The translations under genes and the position numbers were made by a program. A model generated the notes under the pieces. The model saw only the letters and a list, made by a program, of their open reading frames with translations. It searched no databases and was not told the origin of the DNA. Below are positions 42,471-50,199 of a stretch of 64,000 bases of DNA, in pieces. The DNA comes from Thiopseudomonas sp964394445 (lineage in GTDB: Bacteria > Pseudomonadota > Gammaproteobacteria > Pseudomonadales > Pseudomonadaceae). The DNA lies in contig CAYMXO010000002.1 of the NCBI GenBank assembly GCA_964394445.1, forward strand, positions 40,227 through 104,226, given 5' to 3'. Numbering within the stretch: position 1 is the stretch's first letter; each line of letters starts with the position of its first letter.

Positions 42471-43592
42471 TTACAGCGCCGGCACGGGCAAATCCCGCTT
42501 GGCATAAAATTCTTCGACAAAGCGCGACAATGTACCCTGTTGGATGGCCTCGCGTAAACCGGCCATCAGTCGCTGATAGTGTCGCAAATTGTGAATGGTG
42601 TTGAGCATGGCGCCCAGCATCTCGCCACAGCGGGTCAGATGATGCAGATAGGCACGGCTGAAATTCTGGCAGGTGTAGCAGTCGCAGGTCGGGTCCAGCG
42701 GCGAATCATCATGCCGGTGCACCGCATTGCGGATCTTCACCACACCGGTTTCCACAAACAGGTGGCCGTTGCGCGCGTTGCGTGTCGGCATCACACAGTC
42801 GAACATGTCAATGCCGCGGCGCACCCCTTCGACCAGATCGGCCGGCGTGCCCACCCCCATCAGATACCTTGGCTTGTCCTGTGGCATCAGCGGCGGCAAA
42901 AAATCCAGAACGCGGATCATGTCTTCCTTGGGCTCGCCCACCGACAATCCGCCGATGGCCAGTCCGTCAAAGCCGATTTCGCACAGGCCTTCCAGCGAGC
43001 GCTGGCGCAACGCTTCGTGCATGCCGCCCTGGACAATGCCAAACAGCGCGGAGGGGTTGTCACCATGGGCGGCTTTCGAACGTTTGGCCCAGCGCAACGA
43101 CAGTTCCATGGAGCGTTCGGCCACCGCGTAATCGGCCGGATAAGGGGTACACTCATCGAAAATCATCACGATGTCGGAGCCCAGCTCGCGCTGCACCTGC
43201 ATCGACTCTTCCGGCCCCATGAACACCTTGCGGCCATCCACCGGTGAGGAAAAATAGACGCCCTCTTCCCTGATCTTGCGCATGGCGCCCAGGCTGAACA
43301 CCTGGAAGCCGCCGGAATCGGTCAGGATCGGACCCTGCCACTGCATGAAATCATGCAGGTCACCGTGCTGGCGGATCACTTCCGTACCCGGGCGCAGCCA
43401 CAGGTGGAAGGTGTTGCCGAGAATGATCTGCGCACCGATATCCTTGATATCCCGTGGCAGCATGCCCTTGACCGTACCGTAGGTACCCACCGGCATGAAC
43501 ACCGGTGTTTCCACCGTGCCACGGGGAAAGCTCAGGCGACCGCGCCGGGCACGGCCGTCGGTGGCCAACAATTCAAACTGCATGAACGACAT
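42471..43592 (-). CDS. tgt: Queuine tRNA-ribosyltransferase Tgt
   Basis: 373 residues. Exchanges guanine-34 for preQ1 in tRNAs with GUN anticodons. The catalytic aspartate region LTDSGGFQVFSLG and the zinc site (CDCYTCQNFSRAYLHHL) are present. The start lies two bases after the queA stop. Confidence 0.98.
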   Translation of the reverse strand: MSFMQFELLATDGRARRGRLSFPRGTVETPVFMPVGTYGTVKGMLPRDIKDIGAQIILGNTFHLWLRPGTEVIRQHGDLHDFMQWQGPILTDSGGFQVFSLGAMRKIREEGVYFSSPVDGRKVFMGPEESMQVQRELGSDIVMIFDECTPYPADYAVAERSMELSLRWAKRSKAAHGDNPSALFGIVQGGMHEALRQRSLEGLCEIGFDGLAIGGLSVGEPKEDMIRVLDFLPPLMPQDKPRYLMGVGTPADLVEGVRRGIDMFDCVMPTRNARNGHLFVETGVVKIRNAVHRHDDSPLDPTCDCYTCQNFSRAYLHHLTRCGEMLGAMLNTIHNLRHYQRLMAGLREAIQQGTLSRFVEEFYAKRDLPVPAL

Positions 43593-43594
43593 GG

Positions 43595-44641
43595 TTAAAC
43601 CCCGGGTACATCAGGCTGTGGATTGCGGGTAATGAACATCGCATCGCCATAGCTGAAAAAACGATATTGCCCGGCAACGGCCTGCCGATAGGCGGCCATG
43701 GTCGCCGAGTATCCGGCAAAGGCCGACACCAGCATCAGCAGCGTCGACTCCGGCAAGTGAAAGTTGGTAATCAGCGCATCGACCACATTAAAGCTGCGCC
43801 CCGGATAGATAAAAATATTCGTATCACCGGCAAAAGGCTTGAGCTCGCCATCTTGTGCAGCAGTTTCCAGCGAGCGTACGCTGGTTGTCCCCACGGCGAT
43901 TACCCGTCCGCCGCGCGCCTTGCAACGCTGCACCGCATCCACCACCGACGGGGCGACTTCCAGCCATTCATGGTGCATGTGGTGGTCCTCGATCCGCTCC
44001 ACACGTACCGGCTGAAAAGTCCCGGCGCCCACATGCAGGGTCACAAACGCGGTTTCCACACCCATGGCGGCCAGCTGCTGCAGCATCTCTGCATCAAAAT
44101 GCAGCCCGGCGGTAGGCGCCGCCACGGCACCGGCGTGTTCAGCATATACGGTCTGGTAACGCTCACGGTCAGACAGCTCGTCGGCGCGGTCAATGTAGGG
44201 CGGCAGCGGCATGTGGCCAATCTGCTCCAGCAGCGCCAGCACCGGCCGGTCAAACTCCAGCTCGAACAGGGTATCGTGACGTGACAGCATGGTTGCCGCG
44301 CCGGACTCCAGCAGCAATCTGCTGCCAGGCTTTGGCGCCTTGCTGGCCTTGACATGGGCCAGCACCCGGAACCCGTCCAGCACCCGCTCGACCAGAATCT
44401 CCACCTTGCCGCCGGTTTCCTTGTGCGCGAACAGCCGTGCGGGGATCACCCGGGTATTGTTGAACACCAACAGGTCGCCGGCCTGTAACAGTCGCAACAA
44501 ACCGGTGAACGTCTGGTGTTGCAACGCACCCGTGACGCCATCCAGCACCAGCAAACGGCTGGCGGCGCGCTCGGGCAACGGATAGCGGGCAATCAGCTGG
44601 TCTGGCAGGTCAAATTGGAAATCGGCAACACGCATGGACAT
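43595..44641 (-). CDS. queA: S-adenosylmethionine:tRNA ribosyltransferase-isomerase QueA
   Basis: 348 residues. Adds the epoxycyclopentane ring from SAM to preQ1-tRNA, the step after Tgt. FDLPDQLIARYPLPERAASRLL, VFNNTRVIPARLFAHKETGGK and LHVGAGTFQPVRV are family motifs. First gene of the queA-tgt-yajC-secD-secF operon. Two ATGs lie six bases apart (44641, 44635), and neither has a strong ribosome site, so the start is uncertain by two codons. Confidence 0.96.
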   Translation of the reverse strand: MSMRVADFQFDLPDQLIARYPLPERAASRLLVLDGVTGALQHQTFTGLLRLLQAGDLLVFNNTRVIPARLFAHKETGGKVEILVERVLDGFRVLAHVKASKAPKPGSRLLLESGAATMLSRHDTLFELEFDRPVLALLEQIGHMPLPPYIDRADELSDRERYQTVYAEHAGAVAAPTAGLHFDAEMLQQLAAMGVETAFVTLHVGAGTFQPVRVERIEDHHMHHEWLEVAPSVVDAVQRCKARGGRVIAVGTTSVRSLETAAQDGELKPFAGDTNIFIYPGRSFNVVDALITNFHLPESTLLMLVSAFAGYSATMAAYRQAVAGQYRFFSYGDAMFITRNPQPDVPGV

Positions 44642-44703
44642 ACATCAAAAATCTGGAGGCCAAATGGTAACGGAAAATCAGGCCAGTGGCCATGCAAAAT
44701 CCA

Positions 44704-44732
44704 TTGACGTTGCCCTGTCACCCCCCTATAAT
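44704..44732 (+). promoter_or_regulatory. Sigma-70 promoter of tRNA-Leu
   Basis: TTGACG (44704-44709), 17 bases, TATAAT (44727-44732). It places the transcription start a few bases before the tRNA at 44743. A near-consensus box pair fits a stable RNA gene. Confidence 0.85.
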
Positions 44733-44742
44733 CCTGCGCCAT

Positions 44743-44829
44743 GCCTCGGTGGCGGAATTGGTAGACGCAGCGGATTCAAAATCCGCCGCTGGTAACAGCG
44801 TGGGAGTTCGATTCTCCCCCGAGGCACCA
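44743..44829 (+). tRNA. tRNA-Leu(CAA)
   Basis: 87 bases, with the acceptor stem GCCTCGG (44743-44749) and CCGAGGC (44819-44825), discriminator A and encoded CCA. The anticodon stem GCGGA/TCCGC encloses the loop TTCAAAA, giving anticodon CAA, which reads UUG. A long variable arm (CGCTGGTAACAGCG) confirms a class II tRNA. The T-loop is TTCGATT. Confidence 0.97.
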
Positions 44830-44836
44830 AACACAG

Positions 44837-44868
44837 CCCTCAAGTATCTGATACTTGGGGGTTTTTTC
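44837..44868 (+). terminator. Rho-independent terminator after tRNA-Leu
   Basis: CCCTCAAGTAT (44837-44847) pairs with ATACTTGGGGG (44851-44861) with one mismatch or wobble, followed by six Ts. Confidence 0.9.
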
Positions 44869-44976
44869 GTTAGAAGAGCCGATTACATGCAGTCAAAGGC
44901 CTGCATTGCCTGTGTTTTCCAGTCCGGTGCATACGCTCAGGCGCCAGGCTCTTCCTTGCGTTGGCCAGGAGATATC

Positions 44977-45297
44977 ATGCCCAGATTCCGCAATATCCTT
45001 TTCATCACCAGTCTGCTCTGGACCATCGTGGCTGCCGCCAGCGAAACCAGCCGCTTTCAGGGTGAATGGGTCGAGCAGGCAGATGATCCGCTGAAAATCA
45101 GCTTGCAACCGCTGGATGCGAACCGGTTCGAGGCACGCATCAGCCATGGCCGTAGCGATCAAGCGCAGGTTGTGCAGTTACACAGCGATGGTCGCCGGCT
45201 GCTGGACGAGTCCGGCACACCGCGTTTTGCACTGGAAAACGGCAAACTGCGGCAGCTGGATACTGCTCTGCTGGTGCTCTTTGTGCAACTGCGGTAG
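44977..45297 (+). CDS. Small uncharacterised exported protein
   Basis: 106 residues. A signal peptide (MPRFRNILFITSLLWTIVAAASE) leads to a short polar domain beginning SRFQGEWVEQADDPLKISLQPLDANRFEARISHG. I do not recognise a family; the phrase FQGEWV resembles small lipocalin-like or YcgJ-type domains only loosely. AGGAGA five bases before the ATG at 44977 supports this start, although the frame is open further upstream through the tRNA. It lies just after the tRNA terminator and converges on the L,D-transpeptidase gene. Confidence 0.6.
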   Translation: MPRFRNILFITSLLWTIVAAASETSRFQGEWVEQADDPLKISLQPLDANRFEARISHGRSDQAQVVQLHSDGRRLLDESGTPRFALENGKLRQLDTALLVLFVQLR

Positions 45298-45351
45298 CAG
45301 ATACCTTTTCTTTTGCCAGCGGCCGCGACAACCGTTCCGGGACTGTTGCCA

Positions 45352-47013
45352 TCAGCGCCTGGCAAGGCTGACACTCTCCAGCGCGGCAGCTACCGCCGCA
45401 TCCAGCTCGTAACTGTCAGCACGAAAACGCAACCGGCTGTCGGCATCCACTTCAACGGTCAGGTATGCCAGCAACACCGGCATGGGCTTAACCAGGTTCA
45501 CTTGCCGGGTATGACCGCTTTCCAGCAGTTCTTCGATACGCTGCTGCGTCACCCGGTCCGGCGCCAACAGATCCAGCAGGCGCAGGACTTCTTCAATCCG
45601 CACGCAACCGGAGCTGACTGTGCGGGTCGCACGGCCAAACAGGTGTTGATTGGGCGTGTCGTGCAGATAGACGGCAAAGGGGTTGCCAAAGCGGATGGCA
45701 ACCCGCCCCAGCGCATTGCCCGGCCCGGCTGCCTGGCGCAGCAGGATATTGCCCGGAGCATTCCAGTCAACGGTATAGGGATCAAGCACCTGCCCCTGGC
45801 CATTCAGCACCTGCATGCGGCTGCGCTCAAGGTAGCCTATATCCTTGCGGATCGCCGGCAGCTTGTCCTTGCGGAATATCGTCGGCGGTACCGTCCAGGT
45901 CGGGTTCATGGTCAGATGGGTAATGCGCGACTTGAGCAATGGCGTCTGGCGGCCAACGGTACCCACCTGGGTGCGGGTGCGCCAGGCCACCTGGCCATTC
46001 TCCAGGTACAACAGACGGGCACCGGCAATGTCCACCACCAGCATTTCCGGCTCGAGGTATTTCTCCAGCCAGCGCAGACGTTCAAGGTTGACGCGGATTT
46101 GCGCCATGCGCTGGCGTGGCGACACATTCAGCTCGCGCAGGGTCGCCGGCCCGACAATGCCGTCGTCCTCCAGATAGTGGTCAGCCTGAAAAGCCTTTAC
46201 CGCACTCACCAGAGCTTCGTCATACAGTTCAGGATCCGGGGCTTCACCGTCCTGGCCCGCATCAGCCGGCAGGAATCCACCCTGCTGCAACCGGCGGCGC
46301 AACTCCGGCACGCGTGCACTCCGTACACCCGGCTTCAGGCTGCTGCCGGTTACAAGAGCCTCCCAGTCACCCTGTAACAACTGTTCGCCGGCCCGCAACT
46401 GTTCACGCAACTGGGTATACAGCAACTGTGCCGGACGCGCATCCAGAAAACTGTGGGCAAGATCATCCGGATTCTGTAACGCCAGCTCGACCACATCCAG
46501 CGACTGTCCGAGAGCGGCAGCAGGCTCGACCCAGTACGGCTCGACCCGGGCCTGATTCAGGCGGCCATGTTGCAGATGATGCAGCGCCAGCAGGTAATCG
46601 TGGCTGATACGGGCATCCAGGCAGCGGCCAACGTTTTTCACTTGTTCAGCCTGCCGCAAGCCGTACAAATACTCCTCCGGCTGCAACCCGTCATAGCGCA
46701 GCTCGGCAAACAAAAACTGCAAATGCTCACGCCGTGCGGCATCCTGCCACTGCAGCTGGTCAGCCTGGCGGCGATAGTATTCCTGCACCTGTTCGCCGCT
46801 TACCGCAGTGGCGGCAAATTGCGCATGCTCGGCCGGACAGAGCCCGGACAGCTGCAACGGCACAGCCGGCTCCGGCTGTTCATTGGCAACCGCAAAACCG
46901 GCCAGCACGGCCAGGGCAGGTAGTAATATCCGGTAAAAACTTTTCGACAAGTGGCTATACCTTTGTTTGCAGGCTGCTGCTAGGATGCGGCCTTTGACCA
47001 AAACGTCTTCCAT
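45352..47013 (-). CDS. Murein L,D-transpeptidase, LdtD/YcbB type
   Basis: 553 residues. An N-terminal hydrophobic export segment (about 31-42, LLPALAVLAGFAVA) precedes a scaffold domain, a peptidoglycan-binding domain (KAFQADHYLEDDGIVGPATLRELN) and a C-terminal YkuD catalytic domain with LHDTPNQHLFGRATRTVSSGCVRIE, where the cysteine is the nucleophile. The family makes 3-3 cross-links between meso-diaminopimelate residues in peptidoglycan. The start at MEDVLVKGRI (47013) is my choice; the frame is open for 51 more codons. Divergent from another L,D-transpeptidase-like gene. Confidence 0.9.
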   Translation of the reverse strand: MEDVLVKGRILAAACKQRYSHLSKSFYRILLPALAVLAGFAVANEQPEPAVPLQLSGLCPAEHAQFAATAVSGEQVQEYYRRQADQLQWQDAARREHLQFLFAELRYDGLQPEEYLYGLRQAEQVKNVGRCLDARISHDYLLALHHLQHGRLNQARVEPYWVEPAAALGQSLDVVELALQNPDDLAHSFLDARPAQLLYTQLREQLRAGEQLLQGDWEALVTGSSLKPGVRSARVPELRRRLQQGGFLPADAGQDGEAPDPELYDEALVSAVKAFQADHYLEDDGIVGPATLRELNVSPRQRMAQIRVNLERLRWLEKYLEPEMLVVDIAGARLLYLENGQVAWRTRTQVGTVGRQTPLLKSRITHLTMNPTWTVPPTIFRKDKLPAIRKDIGYLERSRMQVLNGQGQVLDPYTVDWNAPGNILLRQAAGPGNALGRVAIRFGNPFAVYLHDTPNQHLFGRATRTVSSGCVRIEEVLRLLDLLAPDRVTQQRIEELLESGHTRQVNLVKPMPVLLAYLTVEVDADSRLRFRADSYELDAAVAAALESVSLARR

Positions 47014-47202
47014 GATCCGGTATCCGTAACAACCGGAGCATGACAGCATCCGCTGCCCTGCCATCACGGCGCTTGAAGGGCAGTATACACAGATTTTTTT
47101 CGCCATCCGGGATGCAGGTGGCAGAAATTGCGCTGATATTTCCCGATACTGCAGCGTCGGTCGCACTTATGTTGCGGCGTATACGATCACCGAGGTTTTT
47201 TG

Positions 47203-47916
47203 ATGTTCAAGCGAATCCTGTCCCTGTCCACCCTGCCCCTGATTACCCTGTTTTTCCAGCCTGCACTGGCCGCCACCCCGGCCGCCCTGCATGCCAGCCT
47301 TGTCCGCAGCGCGCCTCAACTGGACCAGCAAGTGCTGAGCCATGCGCTGGATGCGGTGCAGTGCGCGGTGCAACAGGGCAAAAAGTCCGCCGACCGGCTG
47401 GCAGTGATTGACTTTTCCCTGCCTTCCAGTGAAAAGCGCCTGTGGATCTTTGATCTGAAAAAACGCACCCTGCTGCTGAATGACTTCGTCGCCCATGGTG
47501 CCAAGTCTGGCGACAACCTGGCCAGCAGCTTTTCCAATATCAATGGCAGCCACCAGTCCAGCATCGGCCTGTTCCGCAGCGCCGAAAGCTACAGTGGCAA
47601 GCACGGCTACTCACTGCGCATGGATGGCCTTGAGCCGGGCTTCAACGACCGTGCCCGCGAGCGTGCCATCGTCATTCATGGCGCCGACTATGTAAATCCG
47701 GCATGGATTCCCCGCCAGGGCCGTATTGGCCGAAGCCAGGGTTGTCCCGCCGTACGTCCGGAAATCACCAGGACCGTGGTCGATGCCCTGAAGGATGGCC
47801 AGCTGGTCTTCACCTGGTATCCGGATCCCAAGTGGCTGCAAACCTCGTCCTACCTGAACTGCCCCGGTCCGCGCCTGGCTGACCGCAACAGCCTGCGCCA
47901 CGCCGGCGACAGCTGA
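47203..47916 (+). CDS. Exported murein L,D-transpeptidase catalytic-domain protein (YkuD_2 type)
   Basis: 237 residues. A signal peptide (MFKRILSLSTLPLITLFFQPALAA) leads to a YkuD-like domain with FVAHGAKSGDN, GLFRSAESYSGKHGYSLRMDGLEPG, AIVIHGADYVNP and GRSQGCPAVRP, where the cysteine would be the nucleophile. This subfamily is related to L,D-transpeptidases, but its in vivo reaction is less well known. The ATG at 47203 has GAGG seven bases upstream; a TTG one codon earlier is less likely. The stop overlaps the start of the next gene (TGATG), implying coupling. Confidence 0.88.
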   Translation: MFKRILSLSTLPLITLFFQPALAATPAALHASLVRSAPQLDQQVLSHALDAVQCAVQQGKKSADRLAVIDFSLPSSEKRLWIFDLKKRTLLLNDFVAHGAKSGDNLASSFSNINGSHQSSIGLFRSAESYSGKHGYSLRMDGLEPGFNDRARERAIVIHGADYVNPAWIPRQGRIGRSQGCPAVRPEITRTVVDALKDGQLVFTWYPDPKWLQTSSYLNCPGPRLADRNSLRHAGDS

Positions 47917-48389
47917 TGCGGGCGCGGCACAGCATTCTGGCGCTGATGCTGATGCTGCTGGCCGCCTGCAGCAACGGCTCGGCGCCGCCTGTTCTTCTCG
48001 ACAGCACCGGCCACCGGCTGGCGACTGAAGGCAAGTGGCTGCTGGTCAATTACTGGGCAACCTGGTGCAAGCCCTGTCGTGCCGAAGTTCCCGATCTCAA
48101 CCTTCTGCATCGGGAGCTGGCCAGCCACAATGTCATGGTTCTTGGCTACAACTTTGACCAGCTGGAAGGTGATGCGCTGCTTGATGCTGGCCAGCAGCTC
48201 GGCATTGAATTCCCCCTGCTTTCCATCAACGCCGCCGGGCAATTGAGCCTTCCTGGTGTCACCGGCATCCCCGTGACTTTTCTGGTCAGCCCCGATGGCA
48301 AGTACCACACCCGTCTGACAGGCGAGCAAACCCGCGCCAGCCTGCTTACAGTCCTGCAAGAAAGCGGCGCCATCCAGCCGCCCCTGTAG
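47916..48389 (+). CDS. TlpA-family thioredoxin-like lipoprotein
   Basis: 157 residues. Lipobox LAAC (Cys18) after a short signal peptide, then a thioredoxin fold with the active site WCKPC in LLVNYWATWCKPCRAEVPDLN and the cis-proline in TGIPVTFLV. Such anchored reductases keep selected periplasmic cysteines reduced. Its start codon overlaps the stop of the YkuD_2-type gene by one base, which suggests the transpeptidase-like cysteine enzyme may be its client; that is inference. A degenerate REP follows the stop. Confidence 0.9.
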   Translation: MRARHSILALMLMLLAACSNGSAPPVLLDSTGHRLATEGKWLLVNYWATWCKPCRAEVPDLNLLHRELASHNVMVLGYNFDQLEGDALLDAGQQLGIEFPLLSINAAGQLSLPGVTGIPVTFLVSPDGKYHTRLTGEQTRASLLTVLQESGAIQPPL

Positions 48390-48406
48390 AAGCCCCTTCG
48401 CCCGCA
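48383..48406 (+). repeat. Degenerate REP-like element
   Basis: CCTGTAGAAGCCCCTTCGCC then CGCA resembles the REP pattern but with a poorly pairing stem. The TAG stop of the TlpA-like gene lies inside it. Confidence 0.3.
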
Positions 48407-48492
48407 AGCAAACGTCAGCGGTTCGCGCCCTTTCTACCCCGCCGGCGGGCAGCCTGCTAGAATGCCCGACATCTTGAATCAGGAGGCAAGCC

Positions 48493-48846
48493 ATGACCCA
48501 GTACACCTACTACCACAACAGCCGCTGCAGCAAGTCCCGCGCCGGCCTGGAGCTGCTCGGCGAACACAATATCAAACCAGAAATCGTCAACTATCTGGAT
48601 ACCCCGCCTACCGCCATCGAAATAAAATCCCTGCTCGACAAGCTGGGCATGACTGCCCGTGAAATAATGCGCACTGGCGAAGAAGCCTACAAGAACCTGG
48701 GGCTGGACAACCCGGCCCTGGACGAAGAACAGCTGGTGGATGCCATGGTGCGCGAGCCCATTCTGATCCAGCGGCCGATTTTTGCTGACGACAAACGCGC
48801 CGTGATTGGCCGCCCGACCGAAAAGCTGCTGGAGCTGCTGTCATGA
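48493..48846 (+). CDS. arsC: ArsC-family glutaredoxin-dependent reductase (YfgD-like)
   Basis: 117 residues. HNSRCSKSRAGLELL carries the active cysteine, and a later IQRPIFADDKRAVIGRP completes the ArsC signature. Family members reduce arsenate to arsenite with glutathione and glutaredoxin; this short chromosomal type without ars neighbours may be a general reductase. AGGAGG precedes the start. It overlaps wrbA by four bases, and arsC-wrbA-DUF2069 is a known Pseudomonas order. Confidence 0.9.
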   Translation: MTQYTYYHNSRCSKSRAGLELLGEHNIKPEIVNYLDTPPTAIEIKSLLDKLGMTAREIMRTGEEAYKNLGLDNPALDEEQLVDAMVREPILIQRPIFADDKRAVIGRPTEKLLELLS

Positions 48847-49451
48847 GTGCACCCTATGTACTGGTGCTGTACTACAGCCTTCATGGAGCCACCGCAGAAA
48901 TGGCCCGCCTGATTGCACGCGGTGTCGAGCAGCAAGGCCTCGAGGCACGCATCCGCACCGTGCCAAAGGTTGTCACCGAGGTCTCCGCGCCTGCCCCGGC
49001 CGTGCCCGAAGAGGGCGCAGTCTATGCAACACTGGATGACCTGAAAGGCTGCAGCGCACTGGCACTCGGTAGTCCGACCCGCTTTGGCAACATGGCTGCA
49101 CCAATGAAGTACTTCCTCGACGGCACGCTCAACCTGTGGCTGACCGGCGAACTGATCGGCAAGCCGGCCGGTGTGTTCACCTCCACCTCGTCCATGCACG
49201 GCGGCCAGGAAACCACCCTGCTCAGCATGATGATGCCCCTGCTACACCACGGCATGCTGATCTGCGGCCTGCCCTACAGCGAAACGGCCCTGACCGAAAC
49301 CCGCGGTGGTGGCACTCCATACGGCCCCAGTCACCTGGCGGGTGTCGACAGCAAACGCCCGCTGGACGAGCATGAAAAACAATTGTGCACAGCGCTTGGC
49401 AAGCGTCTGGCGCAGCTGGCCGGCCAACTGGAGTCCGCACGTGGCGCGTAA
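48843..49451 (+). CDS. wrbA: NAD(P)H:quinone oxidoreductase WrbA
   Basis: 202 residues, flavodoxin-like. FMN-binding loops YYSLHGATAEMA, GSPTRFGNMAAPMKYFLD and TSTSSMHGGQETTLLSMMMPLLHHGM match WrbA. A two-electron quinone reductase that avoids semiquinones under oxidative stress. Overlaps the genes on both sides (ATGA with arsC, 11 bases with the DUF2069 gene). Confidence 0.96.
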   Translation: MSAPYVLVLYYSLHGATAEMARLIARGVEQQGLEARIRTVPKVVTEVSAPAPAVPEEGAVYATLDDLKGCSALALGSPTRFGNMAAPMKYFLDGTLNLWLTGELIGKPAGVFTSTSSMHGGQETTLLSMMMPLLHHGMLICGLPYSETALTETRGGGTPYGPSHLAGVDSKRPLDEHEKQLCTALGKRLAQLAGQLESARGA

Positions 49452-49899
49452 CAAAGACAAACCCTTGCCGCCGCTGGAGTGGCTGCAGCCACGCATGCGA
49501 CTGATGCATGTAGTCAGCCTTGTGTTATTGGCGGCACTGGCGCTGTTGTTGGTGGTCTGGAACCAGTTTTTTGCCGACCTGCATGGCGCCCGCACCTGGG
49601 TAATCAGCGCAATCGAGCTGTTTCCCCTGTTGCTGGTGGCTCCCGGCATGCTGCTGGGCTCGGCCCGGGTTCATGCCTGGGCCTGTTTCGTGATGAACCT
49701 GTATTTCATCAAGGGAGTACTGGCCTGGATCGACCCGGCCCGCGCCTGGCTGGGTGTGCTGGAAACCCTGCTCAGCGTGGCCCTGTTCACCAGCGCCCTG
49801 CTCTACGTGCGCTGGCGCTACCAGTACGAACGCCACCCCATGCCGGCAGGAGCGGCTTCAGCCGCGAACAGCGCCCGGTCGCTGTCCAAAACCGCCTGA
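49441..49899 (+). CDS. DUF2069 inner-membrane protein
   Basis: 152 residues with four hydrophobic helices (about 20-41, 47-65, 70-88 and 94-115). The start is taken as GTG at 49441 with GGAG seven bases upstream, overlapping wrbA. The DUF2069 family has no known function. The last 18 codons (PAGAASAANSARSLSKTA) are largely encoded by a REP-like element (49846-49873), so the C-terminal tail is probably acquired and not conserved. Confidence 0.82.
   Translation: MARNKDKPLPPLEWLQPRMRLMHVVSLVLLAALALLLVVWNQFFADLHGARTWVISAIELFPLLLVAPGMLLGSARVHAWACFVMNLYFIKGVLAWIDPARAWLGVLETLLSVALFTSALLYVRWRYQYERHPMPAGAASAANSARSLSKTA
49846..49873 (+). repeat. REP-like element inside the 3' end of the DUF2069 gene
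   Basis: GCAGGAGCGGCTTCAGCCGC then GAACAGCG. It is nearly identical to 50123-50149 and to the complement of 860-885. It encodes part of the protein tail. Confidence 0.7.
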
Positions 49900-49966
49900 C
49901 GCCTGTGGCCGGTGCGCCCCGACTGCCTGACGTGCCGGTCGATACCTTCGTGGCTTTCTGCAACAC

Positions 49967-49993
49967 CGGTCGCGAATGAATTCGCTCCTTGTA
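49967..49993 (-). repeat. REP-like element
   Basis: On the minus strand TACAAGGAGCGAATTCATTC then GCGACCG, the typical Pseudomonas REP form with GCGAAT/ATTCGC stem. It lies in the 300-base gap 49900-50199, which has no gene and also holds the copy at 50123-50149 and the hairpin at 50162-50188. A weaker fragment, GCCGTTCGCTCCTTG, is at 50032-50046. Confidence 0.65.
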
Positions 49994-50122
49994 TGATCAG
50001 AACCGTTACATTGAAACAGTTACCGGGGAAGCCGTTCGCTCCTTGAGGCAGTGTTTGCTGACCTCGTATGTAGAGAGGCTCCCCGCCTGCACAGCTACCC
50101 GCCACACCATCCGCCCTGCCAT

Positions 50123-50149
50123 GCAAGAGCGGCTTCAGCCGCGAACAGC
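50123..50149 (+). repeat. REP-like element
   Basis: GCAAGAGCGGCTTCAGCCGC then GAACAGC, nearly identical to 49846-49873. Confidence 0.68.
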
Positions 50150-50161
50150 ATCCGGGGCTGC

Positions 50162-50188
50162 CCGGCTCGCAGCAGTCCTGCGAGCCGG
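50162..50188. terminator. Hairpin after trxB, possible terminator
   Basis: CCGGCTCGCAG and CTGCGAGCCGG form a perfect 11-base stem with a five-base loop, 12 bases after the trxB stop on the minus strand. There is no T-run, so it may mark a 3' end by protecting the transcript. Confidence 0.5.
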
Positions 50189-50199
50189 AACAACCGCTG

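Noticed and set aside
44686..44976. Longer start for the small exported protein running through tRNA-Leu
   Set aside because: It would require coding through a tRNA and its terminator; the internal ATG at 44977 has a good ribosome site and begins a signal peptide.
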